Source of the DNA: an uncultured Lachnospiraceae bacterium
GTDB lineage: Bacteria; Bacillota; Clostridia; Lachnospirales; Lachnospiraceae
Direction: 5' to 3'
DNA: 15,570 bases
Assembly: GCA_905193085.1 (NCBI GenBank)
Contig: CAJJNI010000037.1
Location: 1-15,570 of the forward strand
Both the position numbers and the translations under genes were made by a program. The stretch's first letter is position 1. Each line of letters opens with the position of its first letter. Below are positions 8,461 to 14,681 of this stretch, piece after piece. The notes under the pieces were generated by a model that made no database searches, was not told the origin of the DNA, and saw nothing but the letters and a program-made list of their open reading frames with translations.

Positions 8461-9102
8461 CTACTTAAGTAAAATTCCCATATCTTTTCCGACACCAAGA
8501 CCATTAGCCTCATCTGTGTCTATATGCATTTCTAATGTAAATGACTCATCAACACGAATAAGAACTTCATCAAAAATGCCGCCTCGTCCGTTATCGAAAC
8601 GAACCTTAACTATCTGTCCGTTGTTCACACCAAATCTCTTTGCATCTGCAGGTGACATATGTATGTGTCTCTTAGCAACAATACAACCTTCCTGCAAATA
8701 GAGAACACCTTTTGGTCCAACTATTGCAATAGGTGCAGAGCCATCCAAATCTCCTGATTCTCTGACCGGAGGATTAATTCCAAGACGAATAGCATCTGTC
8801 TTAGCAACTTCTACCTGTGATCTTTTTCTTTCAGGTCCTAAAATACGGACATTTTCAATAGCGCGAAGCTTAGTACCAACAAGAGTAACACACTCCATAG
8901 CTGCAAACTGTCCGCCCATCAAATCTTTCTTTTTAGTTAACTGATATTCTTTTCCAAACAGGACTTCAACATGTTCTCTTGATAAATGAACATGACGAGC
9001 AGAAACTCCAATAGGAATTTTTTCTTCGCTTTCCTGTAACTGATTTTCATTTATCTGCTTAGCAACAAGCTTAGCAATCTGTTCAACTAATTGTTCCTGC
9101 AT
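8461..9102 (-). CDS. pduL: PduL-type phosphate acyltransferase
   Basis: A 213-residue PduL phosphotransacylase that exchanges CoA for phosphate on an acyl-CoA made by PduP. This recycles CoA inside the shell and yields acyl-phosphate for ATP formation. The paired zinc-binding segments are present: ARHVHLS with H37 and H39, KRHIHMS with H146 and H148, plus H193 in EMHID. The first 18 or so residues (EQLVEQIAKLVAKQI) form an amphipathic helix typical of encapsulation peptides, followed by a Q/E-rich linker. The reading frame can be extended to a TTG 18 bases upstream. I chose the ATG at 9102 because GGAG lies a normal seven bases before it and overlaps the TTG-started extension. It is preceded by a 96-base gap after the third shell gene, with no terminator seen. 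Confidence 0.94.
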   Translation of the reverse strand: MQEQLVEQIAKLVAKQINENQLQESEEKIPIGVSARHVHLSREHVEVLFGKEYQLTKKKDLMGGQFAAMECVTLVGTKLRAIENVRILGPERKRSQVEVAKTDAIRLGINPPVRESGDLDGSAPIAIVGPKGVLYLQEGCIVAKRHIHMSPADAKRFGVNNGQIVKVRFDNGRGGIFDEVLIRVDESFTLEMHIDTDEANGLGVGKDMGILLK

Positions 9103-9198
9103 CGTTTCACTCCTAATCAATTGCTGATATTCATCAACAAATAGTTCTTAGCCACATTGACCACTGCGCAATATTACAGGTAAATATATTCAGCTATA

Positions 9199-9489
9199 TC
9201 AGATGAATTTCTGTCTCTTTGCACTATCTGTAATTATACGCATAGTTTCCTCATGCGGATTGGCAATCACATAACTTGCGACAATGTTTCCATCTGCCTG
9301 TTCTAAAGCAGCATCTACGGCGGCAGTGGCTGCTGACACAGTTCCCTGTACAACAATAGTAACCAATCTGCCGCCTAACTTTTTCTCCCATGTTAAAAAC
9401 TGCACATCGGCAGTTTTTAACATAATATCCAAAGCCTGTACTGCATCTGCGCAATTGGGCAATTCTATTATGCCAATTGCTTTTTTCAT
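9199..9489 (-). CDS. Single-BMC-domain hexameric shell protein, atypical pore loop
   Basis: A 96-residue BMC-H protein: opening AIGIIEL, central VTIVVQGTVSAATAAVDAA, and closing YVIANPHEETMRII. The segment that lines the hexamer pore in PduA-like proteins (KIGSG) reads KKLGGR here (about residues 36-41), so the pore is likely different in size or charge. A short basic tail KRQKF ends the protein. It is the third of three consecutive BMC-H genes, 23 bases after the PduA-like one. Its ribosome binding site (GTAGGGATT) is weaker than that of its neighbour, which suggests a minor shell component. Paralogy to the other two is clear from the fold pattern but sequence identity is modest. Confidence 0.92.
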   Translation of the reverse strand: MKKAIGIIELPNCADAVQALDIMLKTADVQFLTWEKKLGGRLVTIVVQGTVSAATAAVDAALEQADGNIVASYVIANPHEETMRIITDSAKRQKFI

Positions 9490-9512
9490 AAATAATCCCT
9501 ACTTATGTTTAA

Positions 9513-9791
9513 TTATTTGATAACTGGTAAGATTTTTTCTACATCACTGTGTGGTCTTGGAATTACATGTACAGCTACTAATTCACCTAATTTAGCTGCT
9601 GCTGCTGCTCCGGATTCTGTAGCGGCTTTAACAGCACCTACATCACCACGAACCATGATTGTTACAAGACCTGAACCAATCTTTTCTGTTCCTACTAATG
9701 TAACATCTGCAGATTTAACCATTGCATCTGCTGCCTCGATTGATGCTACTAAACCTCTTGTTTCTACCATTCCTAAAGCTTCCTGTGTCAT
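9513..9791 (-). CDS. pduA: PduA/EutM-like hexameric major shell protein
   Basis: A 92-residue canonical BMC-H tile. It has ALGMVETRG at the start, the edge lysine in DAMVKSADV (K26), the pore motif KIGSG at 37-41, VTIMVRGDVGAVKAA in the middle, and HVIPRPHSDVEKILP at the end, including R79. All positions match PduA/PduJ/EutM. The narrow polar pore of this type usually passes small hydroxylated substrates and products. The ATG at 9791 follows a very strong AAGGAGG, as expected of the most abundant shell protein. A 74-base AT-rich gap separates it from the preceding shell gene. PduA, PduJ and EutM cannot be told apart by sequence alone. Confidence 0.95.
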   Translation of the reverse strand: MTQEALGMVETRGLVASIEAADAMVKSADVTLVGTEKIGSGLVTIMVRGDVGAVKAATESGAAAAAKLGELVAVHVIPRPHSDVEKILPVIK

Positions 9792-9865
9792 AATAAAAAT
9801 CCTCCTTAAAATTATGTTTGTATTTAAATTAAAAATTAATAAGTAAACCTAAACTATAGTATAAC

Positions 9866-10168
9866 CTACATCGCACGAATTTTCAACATTTTCTCCGTAT
9901 CTTTTTCCGGAGAAGCAATAATATATTTCGAAACAACACCTGTTAAACTATTAGCCGCTTCTTCTGCCGCAGCCATGGCAGCTTCTACATCTGCAACACT
10001 GCCGCGCATCTTAACAAGCATGACAAGAGGCACCGGAAGTTTATCGGCATTAGCCGGTTTATTCTTATCAAGTGCATCTATTCTTACTGCCGCAGCCTTG
10101 CATGCCGCATCTGCTGCAACAAGCGCTGCACAGCAACCATACACTTCTAACATTCCTACTGCTTCCAT
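9866..10168 (-). CDS. Single-BMC-domain shell protein with enlarged pore loop
   Basis: A 100-residue BMC-H protein that opens with AVGMLEVYGCCAALVAADAACKAA and closes with YIIASPEKDTEKML. Compared with its PduA-like neighbour, the region that forms the hexamer pore is replaced by a longer lysine-, asparagine- and proline-containing loop at about 33-48 (NKPANADKLPVPL), with no GSG. It has three cysteines near the N terminus (C12, C13, C23). It is the first of the three BMC-H genes, 71 bases after the alcohol dehydrogenase, with an AAGGAGAT ribosome binding site. Similar extended-loop BMC-H genes may accompany other fucose/rhamnose-type compartments; I cannot check that here. Shell function is secure; pore properties are inference. 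Confidence 0.9.
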   Translation of the reverse strand: MEAVGMLEVYGCCAALVAADAACKAAAVRIDALDKNKPANADKLPVPLVMLVKMRGSVADVEAAMAAAEEAANSLTGVVSKYIIASPEKDTEKMLKIRAM

Positions 10169-10239
10169 CCTCGTATCTCCTTCTTATAGAGTCATGTCAT
10201 ACGGATATTCTAAATCCATTACGCTACCTGTTCATTTAA

Positions 10240-11463
10240 TTATTCATTAACAATTGCTATCTTAAGACCTTCCATCTTAAGGTTTGTCTCAAGAGCTTCA
10301 TTAATCTGATCCAATGGGAACTTGTGAGTAATAAGCTTGCTCATTGGAAGTCCTATTGCTTTAGCACCCTTTAAGAAATCAAATGTTGTTGCATAGTCTC
10401 TGAGTGTATATACCCATGAACCAACTGTTGTAATTTCTTTTGAACAAATATCAAAGTGTGGGTTAATTGTAGCATCTCCACCATTGATGAAGAAACCAAG
10501 TTCACAAAGTCCACCGCCATTACGAATGAATTTGTAAATGTTTGAATGAGCTACAGGAGAACCTGTACACTGGAATGCGAAATCTGCAAGATATCCGCCA
10601 AATGCATCTTTAACTGCTCCTGCCAACGCTTCAATACCTTTGTAATCCTTGAAGTTAACTGTAGCACCGGCACCCATTTCTTTAGCGAAACCAAGTCTCT
10701 TCTGCTCTCCGTCAACTGCAACGATATTCTGGATTCCCAATGTTTTAAGAACTGCGATACAAATCAATCCGATTGGTCCACAGCCCTGAACAACAACGCG
10801 GCTGTTAAATCTTAAAATCCCTGTTGTCTTAGCTCTCTCAACAGCATGTACTAAAACTGCACATGGCTCAATTAAGATTCTTGAATCCAAATCTAAATCA
10901 CTTACATTAAATATTGTTGAACCGCCACGAACAAGAATGTAATCTGAGAACCAGCCATTCAAATGAATATCATCATCTGGAAGAAGTCCATAAACATCTG
11001 CTCCACCAACATTCTGTTTGTTAAGGTCGAACATTGTAATATCCGGGTCATCTTTAAAAATCATACATGTTACAACTTTATCACCGATATTAAGTGGTTT
11101 ACCGGCACTGTCTTTTGTAACATTCTTACCCATTTTTACTATTTCTCCTGTACCTTCATGTCCAAGAGCTACAGGGATAAGACTGAATGGGTCTCTCTTA
11201 AATTCATGTGCATCTGTTCCACATACACCGCAGCCTTCAACTTTAACTAAAATGTCATCATCACCAACTTCAGGCATTGGGAATTCTTTAACATCAAAAT
11301 GTCCCAAAGAAGTAAGCATTGCAACTTTAGCTGTTGCAGGAATAACATTAGATGCAGCAGGTGCAACTGAAGCTGTTGATGCTGTTGTTGCTGTACCTGT
11401 CTTAGGTGTACCACCAAGTTCTGTAAGAACCTGTTTAACTATTTCTTCTATATTCATATCCAC
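10240..11463 (-). CDS. Zinc-type (MDR) alcohol dehydrogenase with encapsulation peptide
   Basis: A 407-residue medium-chain dehydrogenase that should reduce an aldehyde (propanal or lactaldehyde) with NADH, regenerating NAD+ for PduP inside the shell. Catalytic zinc ligands are probably C81 (GVCGTD), H102 with E103 (GHEGTG), and E199 in IEPCAVLVHAVER. The Rossmann motif GCGPIG is at 227-232. The four-cysteine structural zinc lobe of many relatives is absent: only C133 lies in that region. Residues 1-17 (NIEEIVKQVLTELG) form a cargo-type amphipathic helix, followed by an Ala/Thr/Ser-rich linker to about 45. I accept a GTG start at 11463 since GGAG lies nine bases before it; the ATG two codons in would be too far. 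It holds the place of the iron-dependent PduQ of Salmonella, to which it is unrelated. It lies 19 bases after pduP. Confidence 0.9.
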   Translation of the reverse strand: MDMNIEEIVKQVLTELGGTPKTGTATTASTASVAPAASNVIPATAKVAMLTSLGHFDVKEFPMPEVGDDDILVKVEGCGVCGTDAHEFKRDPFSLIPVALGHEGTGEIVKMGKNVTKDSAGKPLNIGDKVVTCMIFKDDPDITMFDLNKQNVGGADVYGLLPDDDIHLNGWFSDYILVRGGSTIFNVSDLDLDSRILIEPCAVLVHAVERAKTTGILRFNSRVVVQGCGPIGLICIAVLKTLGIQNIVAVDGEQKRLGFAKEMGAGATVNFKDYKGIEALAGAVKDAFGGYLADFAFQCTGSPVAHSNIYKFIRNGGGLCELGFFINGGDATINPHFDICSKEITTVGSWVYTLRDYATTFDFLKGAKAIGLPMSKLITHKFPLDQINEALETNLKMEGLKIAIVNE

Positions 11464-11482
11464 CTGTTATCACTCCTTTACT

Positions 11483-12922
11483 TTATCTTATACATAACGA
11501 ATCGCACATTGTACATCTTCTGCTCTTCGTAAATGTCTTAGCTGATGTAAGCCCTTCACCTGTACGGCTTGCAATTGTAAATGTTGCAAAACCTTCACCG
11601 CCAAAACCAAGTGCTGCATAAGACGGACCGTTTTTAACAAATATAGCTGTATCAAGTGCTTTGCCATATCTTGTAAGATTGTTGACATTAGTTGAATGCA
11701 TATGAGCAGAATGACGATTGCCATGTTCAAGCTCAACTGCAGTTTCAATACCTTCATCAACATTTTTAACACGAACTATACCTAAAATAGGCATCATAAG
11801 TTCTGTATCAATCAATGGGTGGGTCTTATCGCCTTCAAAAATAATACAACGGACATCATCACCTACAGTAACGCCAATCTTGCCCAATAATACTTTGGCA
11901 CTTCGGCCTACGCATTCACGGCTGAGTATTTTGCGTCCGTTCTTTTCAACAAATACTGTCTGTGTAAGCTTGTCAACTTCTTCTTTGCTTGCATGATAAC
12001 AGCCATTCTGTTCCATGTAGTAAATAAGTTCATCTGCAATAACATCAACAGCTATAACTTCTTTTTCAGCTATACAAGGAAGATTGTTGTCAAATGTAGC
12101 ACCATTTACTATATCTTCAGCTGCTTTCTGTATATTTGCAGTCTCATCAACAAGCACCGGAGGATTACCGGCTCCGGCTCCAATTGCTCTCTTACCACTT
12201 GAAAGAACCTTGGTAACAACACCAGGTCCACCTGTAGCAACAAGCAGCGATATATCTTTATGTGTGAAGATAGTCTGGCTTACTTCCATAGTCGGATTCT
12301 CTACTGCAACAGCAAGGTTTTCAGGTCCTCCTACTTCAACGCAAGCTCTGTTAACCATATCGATGGCAAAATTTGAAACTCTCTTAGCTCCCGGATGTGG
12401 TGCAAAAACAACTGCATTTCCGGCAGCAAGCATTCCAATTGTATTACAGATAACTGTTTCTGACGGGTTAGTAGATGGAGCAACTGCTCCAATTACACCA
12501 AACGGTCCCTGCTCTACAAGAGTAAGTCCTCTGTCTCCTGACCATGCAACAGTCTGTAAATCTTCTGTACCAGGTGTTTTTTCAGCAACAAGCTGATGTT
12601 TAAGAATTTTATGTCCGACATTACCCATACCAGTCTCTTCAACACCCATCTGTGCAAGAATTGTTGCATTTTCAAGTGTCTTCTTTCTGATATTCGCAAT
12701 AATCTTTTCCCTGAATTCTAATGGCATCGGCTGAATTTCTTTCTGAGCCTTCTTAGCTGCTGCTATGGCATCTTCAATATTTTCAAAAATACCCATCTGT
12801 TTTCCTGCAGTCTGCTTAGGTGCAGCAACAGCTTCATTCTTCTGTGAAGCTGATGATGGGGTTGAAGAACCCATACCTGTTAAAACACCGCGGACGATAT
12901 CCTTAATTTCCTGTTCTGTCAT
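11483..12922 (-). CDS. pduP: CoA-acylating aldehyde dehydrogenase (PduP-type)
   Basis: A 479-residue enzyme that oxidises an aldehyde to its acyl-CoA with NAD+. In this pathway the substrate would be propanal or possibly lactaldehyde. The catalytic cysteine is C283 in NNLPCIAEKE. The cofactor and fold segments GPFGVIGAVAPSTNP (139-153) and ATGGPGVV (229-236) are typical of the PduP/EutE group. The first 18 residues (EQEIKDIVRGVLTGM) are an amphipathic encapsulation helix, joined to the enzyme by a Ser/Gln/Ala-rich linker (19-45). A ribosome binding site GGAGGTG lies eight bases before the ATG at 12922. It starts 21 bases after the aldolase, with which it would act in sequence. The acyl group it handles in vivo cannot be decided from sequence. 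Confidence 0.95.
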   Translation of the reverse strand: MTEQEIKDIVRGVLTGMGSSTPSSASQKNEAVAAPKQTAGKQMGIFENIEDAIAAAKKAQKEIQPMPLEFREKIIANIRKKTLENATILAQMGVEETGMGNVGHKILKHQLVAEKTPGTEDLQTVAWSGDRGLTLVEQGPFGVIGAVAPSTNPSETVICNTIGMLAAGNAVVFAPHPGAKRVSNFAIDMVNRACVEVGGPENLAVAVENPTMEVSQTIFTHKDISLLVATGGPGVVTKVLSSGKRAIGAGAGNPPVLVDETANIQKAAEDIVNGATFDNNLPCIAEKEVIAVDVIADELIYYMEQNGCYHASKEEVDKLTQTVFVEKNGRKILSRECVGRSAKVLLGKIGVTVGDDVRCIIFEGDKTHPLIDTELMMPILGIVRVKNVDEGIETAVELEHGNRHSAHMHSTNVNNLTRYGKALDTAIFVKNGPSYAALGFGGEGFATFTIASRTGEGLTSAKTFTKSRRCTMCDSLCIR

Positions 12923-12943
12923 TAAACGGACACCTCCACCTTA

Positions 12944-13756
12944 TTATTTCATCTGAGCTAAAATTTTCTTAGTTACCTCAGCAACGATTTTCTCAACATC
13001 TGCAGAATTTTCTGCTGGTGCTGCACTTGCTGAACCAGCGCATGCTGCATGGCATCCGCCGCCACATTTTCCACCAAGTTCTGCGCAAAGATTTGCAGGG
13101 TGTTTTCCCGGAAGACCAAATTTTCTTCTGATTTCATATAATCTCTGAACCTGTTCTTTGCTTAATTCTTTAGGTCCGCCAAGCTGACGTGCTTTGTATA
13201 ATAACTCTGCATAGAACTCAAGCGATTCCATCTTGTGATATGCTGAAAGTAAATCTACTGAGTATGATAATGCACCATGATTCTCAAGTAAAACTGCATC
13301 ATAATATGGAAGATATTTTTCAACTGCATCTGGAATTTCATTTGTAGATGGTGTACCATATTCAGCGATTGGAACACAGCCTAATGCAATAACAGCCTCT
13401 GGCATGATAGGTGCTGTCAATGGAATACCTGCAATAGCAAAAGCTGTAGCATATGATGGATGTGCATGAACAACAGAATTAACATCTGGTCTGCACTTGT
13501 AAACTCTCATATGCATCTTGATTTCTGAAGATGGCTTAAAATTACCATTAGCCTGAAGAACATTACCTTCAGCATCAACTTTACAAATATACTCTGGTGT
13601 CATAAATCCCTTTGAAACACCTGTTGGTGTACATAAGAATTCATTGTCAGAAAGTTTTACAGAGATGTTACCGTCATTAGCAGCAACCATTCCTCTGTTG
13701 TAGATTCTTTTTCCGATTTCACAAATCTGTTTTTTAATTTCGTACTCGTTTGCCAT
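12944..13756 (-). CDS. fucA: Class II (zinc) sugar-phosphate aldolase with C-terminal encapsulation peptide
   Basis: A 270-residue class II aldolase that should cleave L-fuculose-1-phosphate and/or L-rhamnulose-1-phosphate to DHAP and L-lactaldehyde. Catalytic features of the FucA group are present: NDGNIS at 27-32, TPTGVSKG at 43-50, base E78, zinc ligands H97 and H99 (HAHP), and H160 (ENHG). The catalytic domain ends near 215, the whole length of E. coli FucA. The remaining 55 residues are an extension: a Cys/Gly-rich segment with C224, C231, C235 and C239, an Ala/Ser-rich linker, and a final amphipathic helix (VEKIVAEVTKKILAQM) that looks like an encapsulation peptide. It heads the operon, with AAGGAGGAAAGAGTA before the ATG at 13756. 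The adjacent rhaB suggests rhamnulose-1-phosphate as one substrate. The class is certain, sugar specificity is not. Confidence 0.9.
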   Translation of the reverse strand: MANEYEIKKQICEIGKRIYNRGMVAANDGNISVKLSDNEFLCTPTGVSKGFMTPEYICKVDAEGNVLQANGNFKPSSEIKMHMRVYKCRPDVNSVVHAHPSYATAFAIAGIPLTAPIMPEAVIALGCVPIAEYGTPSTNEIPDAVEKYLPYYDAVLLENHGALSYSVDLLSAYHKMESLEFYAELLYKARQLGGPKELSKEQVQRLYEIRRKFGLPGKHPANLCAELGGKCGGGCHAACAGSASAAPAENSADVEKIVAEVTKKILAQMK

Positions 13757-13867
13757 TACTCTTTCCTCCTTAAATATTCAGCTGTAGAAACAGGCAAATC
13801 CATTTCCACGCCACATCAAAAATGTTTGTTTATGTTGTTTTATTTCTGATTATAAATATTCTATCAC

Positions 13868-13897
13868 ATTATACGGACAAGTGCAACCGTTTTTGCA
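13868..13897 (-). promoter_or_regulatory. Proximal promoter of the BMC operon with overlapping inverted repeat
   Basis: A perfect TATAAT (13868-13873, minus strand) would start transcripts near 13861, giving a leader of roughly 105 bases. No good -35 is found at 17-18 bases (TGCAAA is the best). Its place is taken by the inverted repeat TGCAA-N6-TTGCA (13882-13897), 16 bases long. That pattern suggests a regulated promoter whose -35 zone is covered by a dimeric regulator. The repeat resembles, but does not meet, the CcpA cre consensus. Confidence 0.5.
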
Positions 13898-13930
13898 TAT
13901 TTTTTTCATTTACGACATTTTTTGAAAACC

Positions 13931-13958
13931 ATTATAAGGTCGCACATAAACGCATTAC
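13931..13958 (-). promoter_or_regulatory. Distal TATAAT with rhaB-like operator elements in its spacer and -35 zone
   Basis: A second perfect TATAAT (13931-13936, minus strand) lacks a clear -35. The bases just upstream read TAATGCGTTTATGTGCGA on the minus strand (13941-13958). This contains a TNATGCGTNT element and an ATGTGCG element, both also found in the repeat cluster upstream of rhaB. A regulator bound here would cover the polymerase site. The match is by eye. Confidence 0.45.
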
Positions 13959-14233
13959 CATATTTTAACATATTAATAGCACTAAACCCAACACAAATCA
14001 ACACAAAACCAACATTATTATCACAATCACAAACAACAGGCAAACATTTCTGATTATCCATTAATTTTTTCACATTCATTTCAACATCAAGCCTAATATC
14101 AAATTTTAAATAAAATCGTTATAAATTATGTCTATAGATGAAAAAGCAAAAAAATGCAAAAGAATATTTTCATTTGGTCTGCAAACTAAACATATTTTTA
14201 AAAAAAGCAAAATATAATATGCGTTTATGGCAT

Positions 14234-14276
14234 AAAAAAATCCCTCCGGATAAATTTTAAAATTCATCCGGAAGGA
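14234..14276 (-). terminator. Strong rho-independent terminator after rplT
   Basis: On the minus strand TCCTTCCGGAT pairs with ATCCGGAGGGA around a self-complementary AT-rich centre, directly followed by seven T. It lies about 22 bases after the rplT stop and should isolate the ribosomal operon from the microcompartment operon. Confidence 0.92.
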
Positions 14277-14297
14277 CAACAAGAACATTAAATAATA

Positions 14298-14654
14298 TTA
14301 AGCTATTTTTGATTTAGCAAGTTCAACAAGTGCTTTGAATCCTTCTGCATCATTGATAGCCATCTCTGATAAAACTTTACGGTTAAGTTCTACACCAGCA
14401 ACTTTTAAACCATACATAAATTTGCTATATGATAAACCATTAAGTCTTGCAGCAGCATTAATTCTGGCAATCCATAATCTTCTGAACTGACGTTTTCTTT
14501 CTTTTCTGCCTGAATATGAGCTTGTAAGTGCTCTCATTACTGACTGTTTTGCAACACGATACTGTTTTGAACGAGCTCCTCTATATCCTTTAGCAAGTTT
14601 TAATACTCTGTTATGTTTTTTCTTTGCGTTTAATCCGCCTTTTACTCTAGCCAT
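14298..14654 (-). CDS. rplT: 50S ribosomal protein L20
   Basis: A 118-residue basic protein matching L20 from end to end: ARVKGGLNAKKKHNRVLKLAKGYRG at the start, GRKERKRQFRRLWIARINAAARLNG in the middle and the C-terminal RNA-binding domain with YGLKVAGVELNRKVLSEMA. L20 is an early assembly protein of the 50S subunit and also represses its own operon by binding the messenger. A strong AAGGAGGAACT site precedes the ATG at 14654. It starts 27 bases after rpmI and is the last gene before the strong terminator. Confidence 0.98.
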   Translation of the reverse strand: MARVKGGLNAKKKHNRVLKLAKGYRGARSKQYRVAKQSVMRALTSSYSGRKERKRQFRRLWIARINAAARLNGLSYSKFMYGLKVAGVELNRKVLSEMAINDAEGFKALVELAKSKIA

Positions 14655-14681
14655 TTTTTAGTTCCTCCTTCTTGGTTCAAA

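Larger units (their letters stand above)
13757..14233 (-). promoter_or_regulatory. Non-coding control region ahead of the microcompartment operon
   Basis: About 480 AT-rich bases with no supported gene. A frame overlapping the rplT terminator (14106-14288) looks like chance. The stretch holds two perfect TATAAT boxes, an inverted repeat, motif copies shared with the rhaB upstream region, and a tandem CAACACAAA element (13989-14008) on the plus strand. The part 13980-14100 is G-poor on the plus strand, so any transcript through it would be U/G-rich. A third weak promoter-like pair (TTGCAT and TATAGA, 17 bases apart) lies near 14136-14158. I see no riboswitch structure. Confidence 0.6.

Noticed and set aside
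8055..8468. Plus-strand open frames, including one of 137 codons opposite pduN and others opposite pduP, the ADH and the DeoR gene
   Set aside because: All lie antisense to well-supported genes, have no family resemblance and lack good ribosome binding sites; they are codon-bias shadows.
9103..9198. Possible terminator or small gene in the 96-base gap before pduL
   Set aside because: Only a five-base stem can be drawn, there is no T-run and no open frame with a ribosome binding site.
13801..13825. Riboswitch (for example cobalamin) in the aldolase leader
   Set aside because: The leader from the proximal promoter is only about 105 bases and I see none of the conserved B12-box or other riboswitch cores.
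13882..13897. CcpA catabolite-responsive element
   Set aside because: One half fits TGNAANCG but the other half lacks the CA at the required position, so I list it only as an unassigned inverted repeat.
14106..14288. 60-codon minus-strand open frame between rplT and the aldolase
   Set aside because: It overlaps the rplT terminator, has no ribosome binding site and its composition is that of AT-rich non-coding DNA.
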